Below, one piece after another: positions 38,741 to 50,600 of a DNA stretch of 64,000 nucleotides (its first letter is position 1; each line of letters begins with the position of its first letter). The stretch is from Dromaius novaehollandiae (lineage: Eukaryota > Chordata > Aves > Casuariiformes > Dromaiidae), in the NCBI RefSeq assembly GCF_036370855.1, contig NC_088100.1, forward strand, positions 35,228,563 to 35,292,562. The letters run 5' to 3'. The position numbers and the translations under genes are program-made. The notes under the pieces were generated by a model. That model was not told where the DNA came from, did no database searches, and worked only from the letters and a program-made list of their open reading frames with translations.

Positions 38741-39964
38741 GTTCGAAACCTACTTTACTTAGCCTCGTGTGTAGTTATCAGCTAGATCTGCTCCTTTCCT
38801 ACAGATATGAAACAATCTCATTCCCAAAGCACAAAAGAGTACCACAATTTGTAGAGGTAGAAGGCACTCTCTTTAAGCATTTAGCCCATCTGCCCCATTA
38901 CAAGTAGAGAATTCTGGAGAAATTCTTCCAAAAGAGCATTAAAAATTAGCTGAAGAAAATAGTAGGAATTTGTAGTTTCAGTAAGCATTGCCTTCAGTAT
39001 CTTCAGTTTTTCTGGCTTAACAGTGTCCAGTTCAGGCTAGCTCAAATTAGCAATCAACTGCCACAATATTTATCTAGTTGATGGAGTCACTATAAACCTT
39101 TTAAACCGGCAGAGGAATTCTAGCACTGCACTTGTACAACTAGGATTAACACATATTGTGCCTCACCTCTATTTCAATACTTGCTCTAAAAGACCCACTA
39201 ATTCTCCCAGTTATAATCTTCTTTCATGTCTCATGCTACAGAGCTGATTGCTATTCTTACCCTAATGACTACAAACAATCCAGCTATGGCCTTCTGAAAC
39301 ATGAATCAATGTTGGAAGAATACTAGCACTTAAAGATGATAAATATATATATATATGTCGATTTCATAGGCAGCAAAATAAATACATGAACACTTACCTA
39401 ATTATATCTGTGCACTCAGAAGTCCCCATTCTCTGTAGGAAATATAAAATTCCGTTAAGCTGTACCAGACAAAAGTCACTGAAAAAATCCAGTAGGTGAA
39501 GGTGCCAAGTTCAACTGAGAATACTTCTAAGCCCCTGAAGTTGCAAAGGACAGTGGTACCATCTTTGCATGGTGGTCTGGAAGTAGATTACTTCTAGACA
39601 TATTACGGTCAGCTTCCAGCAACTGAAGTTGTCAGCAACAGTGCAGCATAATCATTATGTTCTCAATTTGAGTATTCATTTCAGTGTAGGTGTAGCCTAA
39701 TTCCCATCATTATTTTAAGATCAGTTTGCTCCACTAAAGCCAGAAGATAAAATTACTGTAATAAACATAAGGTGTCGCTTTCTGATGAGGATTCGGGGCA
39801 TTTAACTCACTTTTGAAGTATTAACATAAACCACATACAAAGAAAAAAGGCTCTTGCCAGTAAATAAAATTAGGAGATCTGTAGGTCGATCAGTTCAATA
39901 AATGTTTAATGAAAGTAAAATGCACTCTAATGTAGAACACATTTGATACAATCCAGACCACCAC

Positions 39965-40123
39965 AAAGCAATGTAAAAACTGCTTTATTAACTGCAGTTA
40001 ACATGTTACAATCAAACAGCGATTCCAAACATTGTCAGATGCTTATAAGAAGTATAAGCCGCGACCATAGTCACATGGAATTGGACGAAGAAATGCTAGT
40101 CACCAAGGCATCTTGAACTGGAA
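39965..40123 (-). other. COX7A2: COX7A2 3' UTR
   Basis: Sequence after the stop codon runs to just past a canonical AATAAA (plus-strand TTTATT at 39984-39989). It is a short ~150-base 3' UTR, usual for small respiratory-chain genes. The exact cleavage site is inferred. Confidence 0.7.
39984..39989 (-). terminator. COX7A2 polyadenylation signal AATAAA
   Basis: A minus-strand AATAAA lies about 135 bases after the COX7A2 stop codon, followed by G/T-rich sequence (TTTTTACATTGCTTTGTGG), the usual layout of a cleavage and polyadenylation site. Confidence 0.75.
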
Positions 40124-40182
40124 TCACTTCTGTTTCTTGGGCAATGAAGCTACAGTCAGCTCATAAAGAGCATAGCCTGTTC
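40124..40182 (-). CDS. COX7A2: COX7A2 exon 4 (C-terminus and stop)
   Basis: Fifty-nine coding bases encode GTGYALYELTVASLPKKQK and stop at TGA (40126-40124). The YxLYELxVASxPKKQ end is diagnostic for COX7A2; the last residue is Lys where human has Glu. The acceptor is CCTTCAG|GAACAG. Confidence 0.96.
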
Positions 40183-41043
40183 CTGAAGGAGACAGAAAAG
40201 GTATTTTCAAAATGGTAAACACAGTTTGTTTCTAGTCAGCATTTATTTCCCAGTCTGTCATTGAACAAATAATGATAATAAGCAGCTGTAATTCAGACAC
40301 AACATATTTGCACAGCCACGTCTCAACTATTTTTAGTGATTTACTGGCTTTTAGGGAACAAAATCCTTAAATAACTCTCTATAGACTGCATGAATATAAA
40401 GAAAGGCCTTAAAAAAAAAAAGAAACAGAAAAAAGGGGGAAGGGGTGAATTCATGTTTACAGAAGCTACATGGATAATCTTGAAGTATTGATTATTCATT
40501 CCTAAGATAACTGAAGAAAATCCATTAGAGCAACATAGTTATGCTAGAGGCGATTACAAACCCACATAACAAGCAACATGAAGGTTAAACATAGACAACA
40601 TCACAAAATTTGGATATATTCTGCTAGTTTCACAGCATACAAAGCCTCAGCAACGCAAGTTTCACTTAGCACTAGGAAAAATCAGGCTGGTGATGCATAG
40701 GTGCCATCATTACATTTTACTCCTTTTCAGAATAAACTATTTAAGTAGTTCTAGCTCTGTCCAAAATATTACATGAATTCTGAAGGAGTCTGCAGTGCAT
40801 AGTACAATTAGCTAGGGAAAGAAAGGCTTCAGATGAAAAGCTAAATTAAAAAAAAGGGGAGGGGCATTCAGAATGTCCAAAGTCCTTTATTTCTCTCTAC
40901 AAAAAGCATTTCTCACGTTCTAAAGAACAGACTAAATGAGCTGCATAACTGATTTAGAGAGGAAATATACTGAAGAGTAAATATTTTAATATTAGCATGT
41001 TGGAGATTGCACCAAATAATAAGTATTTTAGTATTAGCCTTAC

Positions 41044-41128
41044 CAAGAACTGCAATACCCATGGTGATTTTATACAACAAAACATCCATTACCCCACCTT
41101 TAAGATGTACTGGAATGCCATTATCCTC
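41044..41128 (-). CDS. COX7A2: COX7A2 exon 3 (KGG motif, start of membrane helix)
   Basis: Eighty-five bases encode EDNGIPVHLKGGVMDVLLYK and ITMGIAVLG. The IPVxLKGG motif and the following hydrophobic stretch match the matrix segment and transmembrane helix of COX7A. The acceptor is CATTAG|GAGG and the donor CTTG|GTAAGG. Confidence 0.96.
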
Positions 41129-42632
41129 CTAATGGAAACAAGTGAGAAAAAAAAAAAACATACTATGTAAATGCAGTTCTTGCAATACTGAATGTAATTA
41201 ACTAAAGCCACCCAGAACAAGAATTACTTCCCAGAATTATCTTCCCTCCTCCCAAAAGATTTTGAAAATCTTGAAAACCTCATTTGAGATTCAGCCTCGT
41301 CTTTCAAGTTTTCGCTCCAGTATCAGGTGATCACTTGCTATGGAGATATAGTAATGGTACTATAAACTAGCACGTGGTAGATGCTTAAACATTTCTGACA
41401 CCAGATGCCAGCCCCTGCAGGTGCACACTGTGTAATTAATGGCCCTAGAAACTTCCCATCAGTCTCCAGCATAGTCAGCCCCTACTACACAGACTGGTGG
41501 CAGCAAGGGGAAGGGCCTCTGTTCTTACCAGTTTCCTGGTATCATTGTTTCACTCCACCCGAAGTTAAACACTCTAAACACTACATCCACATGATCTTTG
41601 CCCTTCCCAGCAAGTTTAAGTTGCCCTGAAATTCCAGAATGCGTCTAGTGCTGGTGATCTGCATCCTGACCCAACTTAACTTGCTATCACACAAGAAGGG
41701 AACAGGAGGAAGAAACAGTTCATGGCCAGCCAGGTGACTGAGATACGCCTAAAGAACTCTGTCAGCAGAAACGGGACCTACCTCACCTACAGCCAGTATC
41801 CTACTCCCTGTTAGCTCACAACGAACACTGCTCTCTTTAGGTAGCATCCAAAGAAGACTGGCCTTCTCTTTCAGGAGAAAGGAAAGCAGAAGACATAAAA
41901 CCTATTAAACTAAGGTTTCTAACACATACTTTTCCCGTTCCCATTGCTGAAGCCCAGCCTACTCCATCCTCAGTACAAAGGTACTGCTCCAGGCTAAGGC
42001 TCACAGCTGTGAGTGCGCTCTTGAACATCCACTGCTCTAGCACACAAAGAACCACCAGTTCTCACTAGATAGCCTACCAAACAAGAAGAGATGATTCAGA
42101 AATTATTTTTAAAGATTCATTAATTTTCTAGGAATGAATCCAGTCCTTTAAGATCTTTACTACTTTTATAACTGAGAAGTATATTATTACTACATCCTCA
42201 TTAAGAATTACGAGGCTTATCTAGCAGCTATAGATATATCTGTAAGATAGCAGGTTTGATTTTTCACTGTACTTCTATCCTCTCACTTGCTATTTTTCTC
42301 CATTTGTTCTTAGAAAATAATCCCCCATCCCATTTCAGAGTATTTTATCTACACGTTTGTACAGCACCAACCGCTCATAACAAAATCAGGTACTAAATCA
42401 TCTCGCAGAGTAAAAATCCCTGAAGAGTGGACAAGTCAAGTTATGCAGTTTCAAATAATACTAATTTCTGTACAAAATATTTTGCTTTGCTGGTTTCAAA
42501 CACTGTAGTCATACAACTGATTCAAGAATTCAACAAAGACATGAAGCGAGCTTTTAGTAGTTTGTTTTTTTAAACAAACAAAACATACAACTACATTCTA
42601 CCAATATTCTATTATCAGTGTTCACTCAATAC

Positions 42633-42722
42633 CTGAAAAAGCTTCTGCTTCTCAGCAACTCTATTTTCAATTTGCCTGCGTGAAGCAGTGCTTATGGTCC
42701 TCCGGGAAATCTGGCGAAGAGC
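42633..42722 (-). CDS. COX7A2: COX7A2 exon 2 (targeting peptide and mature N-terminus)
   Basis: Ninety bases, phase 0 to phase 0, encode ALRQISRRTISTASRRQIEN followed by RVAEKQKLFQ. The Arg/Ser/Thr-rich first half is the mitochondrial presequence; the EKQKLFQ part is the conserved start of the mature COX7A chain. The acceptor is TCTTAG|GCTC and the donor TTTCAG|GTATTG. Confidence 0.96.
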
Positions 42723-43729
42723 CTAAGACAAAAGATAAACAGTGTTTCAAAAGCAGTACATTTTTTCAGATATAGCCACACTGAAAAAGAACTATTTTCT
42801 TTTAAAAGCAAGATGGAAAAAAGACAGCAAAGAAAGAAAGAGATTCTTTTTAAAAAAAACTTCACAAATCAATCTTCCAACATACATACAAGAGACTGAC
42901 TGGCTGGTTACCTAATTAAAAAAAAGATTTTGTTTTCAATACGAAACTGAAAACAGATTTATGAATCTGCAGCATAACCTTAACAGATCTAAAAAACAAA
43001 AAACCAAACATTTAAAGACATTTTAAAACATTTACAGAATCTGTTTCTGTAGTCAGATCACGTAGGTACTCTTTTATCACAGGAGAGGCCACCAAAAACA
43101 TGTAGTTCCTACTGTATAATTCTTCCAATGGCTAAAAGTCTGCCTTCATTGGCGGGTCAAGTCTCAAAATTAAGAATCAACTGTATCGCTAAGCTCCTAA
43201 AATTCTCATTCAAGGAAAATTTTTCCTCCCAAACTATTGCCAATAAAATGTAACCGCTGGATACACTTCTGGAAGGTTGCAAGTAACGGAACAAGACATT
43301 ACCTGCCCCCACTTCCGCCCCCCGCAAATCAACACGCTATAAAAACTCTCTCTTTAAACTTATGAACGTGAAACAAATATCTGCTATAGTAACAGCCTTG
43401 ACACAGGCATAATTCCCCCCCCCCCCCGTCACTCCACGCACTTAAAACCCATCACTAAGTGCAGCAACTGGGCCAAGAGCTGAAATGTCCCGTTTCACCC
43501 CCCTCCCCAAGTAGCTCATTCAACAGCACCCAGCACTAGGCACAGGCAGCGGGCGGGCAGGCAGCCGCGGCCCGCGCCCTGCCGACGGGGCCCGCGCCCA
43601 CAAGGGCGGCGACAGCACCCGGCGGGAACCCGGAAGCCGCCCCCCGCCCCCGCTTCCCAGCCCTCCCCGGGGAGCACAGACACGCAGACACACACACACA
43701 CACCGCTGTCCCCCCGCCCCGCTTCGCAC

Positions 43730-43747
43730 CAGCAGGTTTCGCCACAT
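43730..43747 (-). CDS. COX7A2: COX7A2 exon 1 (start codon, 6 residues)
   Basis: The ATG at 43747-43745 starts Met-Trp-Arg-Asn-Leu-Leu and the donor CTG|GTGCGA follows at once, phase 0. Human COX7A2 starts Met-Leu-Arg-Asn-Leu-Leu with the same split. The exon is in a CpG island. Only 18 bases are coding, so it is easily missed by gene finders. Confidence 0.92.
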
Positions 43748-43796
43748 CTCGGCTGTTGGTCCCGTCACCTCCCGCCGGCAGCAAGGGCACAGCTAG

Positions 43797-43809
43797 CGGA
43801 AGCGGAAGT
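43797..43809 (+). promoter_or_regulatory. Tandem ETS/GABP (NRF-2) sites
   Basis: CGGAAG CGGAAGT occurs as a direct tandem about 50-60 bases upstream of the COX7A2 ATG. GABP (NRF-2) binds paired GGAA cores and is an established regulator of cytochrome oxidase subunit genes; binding here is inferred. Confidence 0.65.
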
Positions 43810-43879
43810 AGCTCCCCCCGCCCCTTCTGCTGCCACCAGCGACGACGCCGCGCTGCGCGCCTAGAGCGTCGCCTCGCGG

Positions 43880-43978
43880 ATGGCGGTCGGTCCTCCTGAG
43901 GACGGATACGCCTCCTCCGGCCGCGGCCCTGCAGAGGCCGCCGCCGAGAGGAAGATGGCGGCGGCGGGCGCCGCGTAG
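43880..43978 (+). other. 32-codon ORF opposite COX7A2 (unsupported as a gene)
   Basis: A plus-strand ATG at 43880 opens a 32-codon frame ending TAG at 43976-43978. It is Ala/Gly/Glu-rich and includes the ATG of the YY1-like motif. It could be an upstream ORF of a divergent non-coding transcript; it resembles no protein I know. Confidence 0.2.
43952..43962 (+). promoter_or_regulatory. YY1-like site AAGATGGCGGC
   Basis: This is an exact match to the extended YY1 consensus, about 210 bases upstream of the COX7A2 start codon. Such sites are often near transcription starts; this one is oriented away from COX7A2 and may mark a divergent start. Confidence 0.6.
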
Positions 43979-44185
43979 GGGCCCCAGGGAGGAACGGGCG
44001 GGTGCGTGGATGGCGTTCTGCTTTTTCCGTCCGGTCTGATAAAGGCTGTTCCGCCCGCCCGCCCGCCCCCCAACAGCCTTTCCCCAGTAAAACAGTGATT
44101 ACAGCCAGCGCCCCAGGTCAGCGGAGGCCCCCTTCCATAACGGCCACAGGGCTGGGAGGAGGCAGCTTCAAAGCAGCACCTGTCT

Positions 44186-44653
44186 GTGAGGAAACCGCGG
44201 CTCCAAGCCCTCGTCCGGGCCGAGTTCAGGCATGAGGCGTCCCTCAGAGCTATTAAAGCCTTAAAGAAAAATCAGCTTTGGTTAAAGTTTCTGACCTGCA
44301 GATGGCCAGAAGGGTACTCTGGGAAAGCACCACCCTGTGCTTGGTCTGTGTGTGGGGACAGCGCTTCTGGCCATCACTGGAGGCAGGACACTAACCTAGA
44401 TCAATCTTTGATTGACAAAAGTATTTTGAGAAACCTGTGTTTTTCTTCTGCATTGCAGATCCAGCTCCATGATTACATCCTCTCATGCTTCAGCTTTATA
44501 CTGGAATATGACCCAGTCAGGAACAGCATTTCCTGGATTTGCTGCAGTTGCAATGCACTCAAGTTCTTGGCATTGCACTGTTTTTGCACTGGTGCCAAGC
44601 CTCATGATGAAAAATGTGTCAAATGCAGCAAAACAGTGCTCAACCTAGTATGA
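44186..44653 (+). other. 155-codon open frame of unknown status
   Basis: A plus-strand frame starts MRKPRLQALVRAEFRHE and ends TVLNLV. It has 11 Cys residues, several of them in a C-terminal third (WICCSCNALKF, HCFCTG, CVKC). It starts in the CpG island divergent to COX7A2 and runs into AT-rich DNA, where a frame this long is less expected. I recognise no family and no such gene between COX7A2 and TMEM30A in human, so chance or a lncRNA is the likelier reading. Confidence 0.2.
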
Positions 44654-47600
44654 AAATAACAAGAATCATATCTCAGAGAACAGCACTTTTCAATCTGATG
44701 AGGTGCTCTAAAAAGAAACCAATTAAAAATGCAAAGATAAAAAGGTACCATAGGTAAAAGTCTTACCTGAGTGGAATATTAAAAATGCCATTTATAAAGC
44801 ATAACCAAAGAGAAAAAGAATGTGCTGTAACAGAGGAGGAGCATGGACAGATTATTTAACAAATAGTTTCCAAACACTCAAGCAATGCTATTATAGAATA
44901 ACACAAAATACATTACTGCTTTAAAATAGTTTTCCGTTCATTACTCTTTCAAGCTTTCATCTTATGTGTGTACACAATATTCATATTTTGATCTTCATAT
45001 ACTCAGTTGCATTTAAACACTACTAAAAGGATCATAATCTCCAAAGAAATAATTATTGTTTCATTTTTGCTGTATAGACAATACTCTGCTATGTCCGAAT
45101 CTGTGCTTCAGTGCTATTGCCTATCAAAATACACAATACAACAGAAAGACCTTACTTAAAGCTTAGTATGTGGGTTATCAAAGCCACAAAAGGGCTGCTC
45201 AGAGCAAGCACAACTGGTGTCTTAAGTGTTCAGTATTTTATGAAGAAATGAAAACTTAAGGGAAAGGAAGAGAAATGACAACTTCCAACTTCAGGGTGAG
45301 AATATTTCAACTAAGATGCAAAAAAAAGCTACTGTTCCTAACAGGCTAGAGTAATTTTTGCATGTATTTTATTGAAGAATAATGAAATTGTTTTTATCAA
45401 GATGTAGTTGTTAAACAATTTTGCCTAAGCAAGAATGAAAATGTGATTTAATCTGTAAGCTAATAACCACGTCACAAAAAAGTGGTTTTACCTCTGAAGA
45501 TGATAAGAGGGGATATAAATCCTCTACAAAAAAAAAACCCCCACACACACCTGCACAAACACTCCAGTCAACATTCAGTCTAAGTGTGGAGTTGGAAACC
45601 TCTAGTACAGCAGGAAGGGTGAGAATGACCCCTTTTTTTCTTTTTTCTTTTTCTTTTTTTTTAAAAAAACTTCCTCCTGAGCCTTGCCTGCCCACTGATA
45701 CTTTTCTTGCAAACAAAGTAAGTAATCACCCCAGTTAAAGCCTGTACTGCGCATGAAGGGAGAAAACACACCATGTTTTATCTTAATCAGTTTCCAGGCT
45801 ATTTTGAGTTGTTTAGCACACTAACATTGCAGTAAAAGAACTTGCCAGTATTACCTTTTTATCAGTGTAAGCTCTACTTCAAGGTTTGTGGTTTTGGGAC
45901 TTACGTCAAGTATTTCCCACGCTGTTACACCAAGTGCACAGCTTCCTTGGAAAGACTGCTTTAAATGCTGGCTAGACACGGAAAAGCAGCAGCCTTCTGG
46001 GATTTTGCCCCAGGCAGTCTGCTTTCAGTGCCTGACATGTTTTAGATCTAGCATGCTGAAAAGACAGCAAGCAACTGGCTGCTCCTGATTAGACATGGCT
46101 CTGAATAGGGTAACCTGCAGCTAACTAGAATATCTGTGTTATTGCAATAACAAGTTGCACAGCCACCTCCTAACATTAAAAGGAGCTTGATTTCACTAGC
46201 TAAGAATGTTAAGGTCTGTGTTTTCCCAAGCCCACAACAGTCCAAGTCTAAACAGGGCTGGGCAATCAGTCACTCAGTACTCCACTAGCATTCATGAACT
46301 AATTATTCCTGTATCTTGCCTGCAAACCACAATCTGGAAGTTAAACAGAAAATATGAGACAGGGAGATGGTGGGGATAACTTCTTGCCCAATAGCTCTGC
46401 AATTAGAGAGACTACCACGGTATTGGGAGATACAGAAAACTTAATTTCTAAATAGTTAGTAAGGCAGGAACAATGCAGGTTTTCCTTCTCCATAATCTAC
46501 CAACACTATTTTTCTTCCCGACTCTTTCACTGAAAACATCAGGAACAAAATCTAGATCTTTACTATACCTCTCATCTTACAAAGACTTTTATCATAGTCA
46601 CCTTGGGAAGACTTTAAAAATTACTAGTCAGATTAGGCTGCCCCCAGATTATATATATAATTGTAACACCTGCTGACCACGTGGTCTTCCTAAAACAAAA
46701 TACGGTTTTGTAAGAAGTAAGGTAGTATAGGCCCAAGTCATTTTTTGCAGTGTTTCCATCAGCTTCTAAATGGGAACTGCACACTTAACTTTCCTTATAC
46801 AGATGCACTCCAGAGATTCATTTATTTTGTTTTTACTGTAAGGTCCTTTTTGATCCCTAGGTGCCCCTTCTCAGCTAAATGTCAGTGTAACTTCAGAGAG
46901 GAACTTGGGGAAAAAATTTATGCAACTGGAAGGTTATTTCTCTTCCTTGGATGGCTTTGCTGCTTGCTTTTCCAACGGTAACATGAATTTATTTACATAG
47001 GAATGAATCCCAGTGTATCAGTTCTAGGTTCGGATTGTGTGGAATTCTAATTCGTTGTTCGAGTAAGACTGTTTAGAATTTAACAGAGATTATTAAGAAA
47101 TTCCTTGCTCTCCATCTTCCTCTTAATCTATAGCTCAATAGTGGGAAAAAAAGTAGAGTCTATCAACTCAGTTCATTACACACTGGATTATGCTACAGTA
47201 GCTGGGATTTTTAGGTAATTTTCCAGTTAGGTACAGGGAAGTCTAACAACTGTTTACTTGAAGTGAGATGCATTCAGGTAAGCTTAGGAGGACCTTCTGT
47301 AGAACTTAGCTATCTTCTCTTATTAACAAAGGCTGCAAACTGAGAGAGTAAATGTTACCAGCAATGATGTTATATTCATTCACATAATTGTAACAGGTAC
47401 TGAACCACACTGATTTAAGAGCTTGAATTCCCGCAACAAAAATCACCTACAGCTTTGAAGACTTAACTTACAGGTTTCTGAAACTCATCATAATCTAAAC
47501 ATTGACGAGCCTTATTTTTCAAGGCATGCTGACTATTTATTACTTCTCTCCACTAACAAGTGTGCTTGGAACCAAGCACCAACTTTAAGAGGGAGAGACT

Positions 47601-50600
47601 GGGAACCATTTTCCTAGGTCTTAGGCTAGAATTCAAGTCCTTTAAGTGCTTTCTGTCCCTGCTGAAAATCTCCCGTGGAAAATTTTCCTCAGAACCAGCA
47701 AACTGATTAGAGTCTGATTTCACAGAGGGAATATTCTTGCCAGTTATCTACACCACTGTCATGTGCACCAACAGAATAAAAGCCTTGTTTCTGCTAGCTC
47801 TCCTTCCTCCAAGACCAGTAACCCGTATCTGTGAGGTAACATTTATCTAGAATTCCTTTTTTTCACCCCCTCAGTAAAGTATTTGTTTTCCCCAAGACAG
47901 AAGCTTCATATCACAGTTCCCATTAGAAACAAATACTCTGTTTAGCTATTAGCAGAACTTCCGCTACACGAGTTTGACAAGACTTTGACAAGAATGGTAA
48001 AAGCAATACTACTTTCAAGATAATTAGAAGTTTCCTCTCTCAGAGCATTCCCTAAGAAGCTGAAAGATATAACAAGAGTTTGTGCAAAGTTTACAAATAT
48101 CTATTATGAAGCATATATTAATTTCAACTGCCTAACTCTGGACCTCACTGGGCAAGCCTGCTAGCAGTCACATTTTCATTTCTTCCAAGATGGCCAGGGT
48201 CCAAACTTTTCTATTTTCATAACAATTAATGAGGTCATCAGTTACATTTCTGGCTCTCTAACACTCTTTAAAACATGTCACTTTTTTTTTTTTTTTTTTT
48301 TTTTGGTAAAATCTGAGCACAATCCACTGCTCAGGTGAAATTCAATTAAGTTTGCACATAATGCTGGTATTTGGTTTGTTTTGATTGGTTCTTTCAGGTC
48401 ATCTTATCTGAAACAACAGCCCAGCAATAAAGAACTCCACCCACTTTGTTTCAAATCAATTAAAACTTTTTTAAAAAACCTTCCTGAGCTTCAATAATTA
48501 TTGACTCATGCTTTTATATGTACTCATTCCCAAAAGGAAACAAAATAGATCATTTTTGACAGCAACCTCAGACTTTATAGTAACAGTTGGCATAAACTCA
48601 AATGATGGGCAAGAGTAACCTACAGTATCATTTTATTCATAACACAGTTTGAGTGTATTTGAAGTGAGGGGTTCAGAAGAAGGTGGTTTCTTATTTGTGA
48701 CTCAGATTTATATAAGGATACTAGTTCTTAGCAGGCCATACCTTAATGGACTTCTGTCTAAATAACTGTCAAGTACAGTCAGACTTCACAATTTGGCATA
48801 GATGGAATTATGCTGATCAGAGGAAAAGTTAATACTGAAAAATAATTTTAAAAAATACATTTTACCACCAAGTCAGGATTATGGCACTGAAACAGGCTTT
48901 CTACCCTGGAATCCCTTTTCATGCTGTAGGAGCAGTAGGATGTAAGCCTCTTTCATAAACTGACCATGCTGCTACTGAAGAGAGGCAGGAACAAAACTGA
49001 CATAGAAATTTTTACATTTTTTCTCCAAATTGGAATATGAGAATTTCTGGAAGGCTGTTCAGCACAGACAATACTAGATAATCATTTCTGTGCTCTTACT
49101 TGAGAAAGTCAGTTTATTTAGTTCACTTCATTTCCCACCTGTGTCCAACTTACATGGATTTTTTTTTTTTTAAACCCCTCACTGATCAAGTCAATGCACA
49201 ATGCAAGACCCTTACAGGATTGATTTTTTCCAAGGAATATGATCAGAAATCATATTCTTGTTATAGGAACTTTAAAGATTAGAGCCATTTGCAGTACCTT
49301 GAGATTACTGTATGGTTACAACTTGTTCTTTGTCTTCAGTGGTTGCATTACAATCAGTTTGGTTTTTTTTTTTTTTAAAGCAACTATGTACATTCTGCTT
49401 TAGGCTTAATTACCTCTTTCCACTACACACTCATTTCAGCCGAATCTTGGACACTTGTGTATCTACCCACGCCGTAACCCTCATCTTCCCACTGCAACTA
49501 GCACAAAGAGAAAGGCACAGCCGAATCCAATCCAGACGCTAATCACGTTCACTGTTCTGTTTGATTAAGTCAAGCACATACAAATGCTCGCAGATGTTAC
49601 TTGACACTACATTGTCCTGTCATTTCCTCCCGAAGAGATTTCCATTTAAAAGGAAAAAGAAGAAAAAAGGACAAGGCTTGCATTGTTCAAGGCCTTACAT
49701 TCATAATGAAAGGAAAATCAGGCTGCTGACAATCTAGTTTCTGTACCAATGTCACCTTGGAAGGTAAAGGCTGTGAAGTATCCTTCTCATTTCATTTACA
49801 CACTAATAAACTCTTTGCTCTCAGACAAGCGCAACTGACAACTCCCAACTAGCCTGATATAGTAAAAAAGTACCTGAAGTGACAATCTGCTTTGTTACCG
49901 GTATGAAGATTTTAAAAAGAGACTGGAACGGTGCTTAGAAAGTAGGTCTCACACAGGAGAATATCTTTGCAGAGCTCTTGCAAAAGACAGGGCTATATCT
50001 CAGCTTCCCAAGTTACTCTTTCCAGAAGAGATTCACTTATGAGCAGGCTCCCATGTCAGCAGCAGCCTCCAGGAAGCTTACCATCTCTCACACATCAGGC
50101 CCTGCCTCAGTTGGATGGGTTTGGAAAGCGCACAACTAGCATTCAAAGAGAGAAGAAGCATTGCTTTTCCTATTCTGAGTGAACCCTGGAAGCAAATGCC
50201 TCTGAAAGATGCCACTGAAGAATCAGGTCACAGGCAGTAAAATCCAAACACATGACACCGAACACAGCCCCTGAGAAGTGTCAGTTATTAGGGTCACCAT
50301 GGTTTGATCTTTGAACACACTACATATGGGCAATTTATAAAAAATAAAAAAGTCCAAGTATCATGAGAGTTAATCATCAATGTTACACCATGACAAATGA
50401 GACCAGGTGAACAGTTCACCAGTTTGATCTGACATTTTATAGTTTTATAGGTATTTTGAGCTTGTCAGGCATATTGCTGGACAAGTATTCACTGCTATGG
50501 ACTTGCAGATAAAAACAACTAACAAAAAGAAAACAGCAATACTTATCCTGATACACTTCATTAAGAAGATGAGACAAGCACTGACAGCTATGTTCACTAC

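Larger units (their letters stand above)
25801..39960. other. Intergenic region between COL12A1 and COX7A2
   Basis: About 14 kb contains no exon I can support. Base composition is AT-rich with moderate patches near 29.1-31.5 kb. Recognisable content is limited to a clear CR1 end at 38549-38740, a probable CR1 remnant near 29.4 kb and short homopolymers. The open frames of 60-125 codons have no family resemblance and no consistent splice context. Enhancers may exist but cannot be read from one sequence. Confidence 0.7.
40183..43729 (-). other. COX7A2 introns
   Basis: Three introns lie at 40183-41043, 41129-42632 and 42723-43729. They are AT-rich except the first intron, whose promoter-proximal end is CpG-rich and carries a C13 run at 43415-43427 and a CA repeat at about 43687-43702. 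No other element was recognised. Confidence 0.8.
40124..43747 (-). other. COX7A2: COX7A2 gene, complete coding region in four exons
   Basis: Four exons (18, 90, 85 and 59 coding bases) join in frame to an 83-residue protein, the same length as human COX7A2. The product is the liver/ubiquitous form of cytochrome c oxidase subunit 7A, a nuclear-encoded single-span protein of respiratory complex IV in the inner mitochondrial membrane. The first ~20 residues are Arg- and Ser-rich and fit a cleaved mitochondrial targeting sequence. The gene lies tail-to-head with COL12A1 and downstream of TMEM30A, as in human. Confidence 0.96.
43510..44240. promoter_or_regulatory. COX7A2: CpG-island promoter of COX7A2, possibly bidirectional
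   Basis: A CpG-dense block is centred on the COX7A2 start codon and extends about 500 bases upstream. It carries two tandem ETS/GABP-like sites and a YY1-like site (listed separately), the factors known to drive many nuclear-encoded cytochrome oxidase genes. No TATA box is seen. The island reaches far to the side opposite COX7A2, so divergent transcription is plausible. Confidence 0.8.

Noticed and set aside
43290-43307. ACAAGACATTACCTGCC also found near 57090
   Set aside because: A 17-base shared word between a COX7A2 intron and a TMEM30A intron, with unlike flanks; too short to claim a repeat family.
45411-45716. 101-codon minus-strand frame with a Lys-rich block
   Set aside because: The Lys-rich block is simply a T-rich low-complexity tract; there is no conserved sequence.
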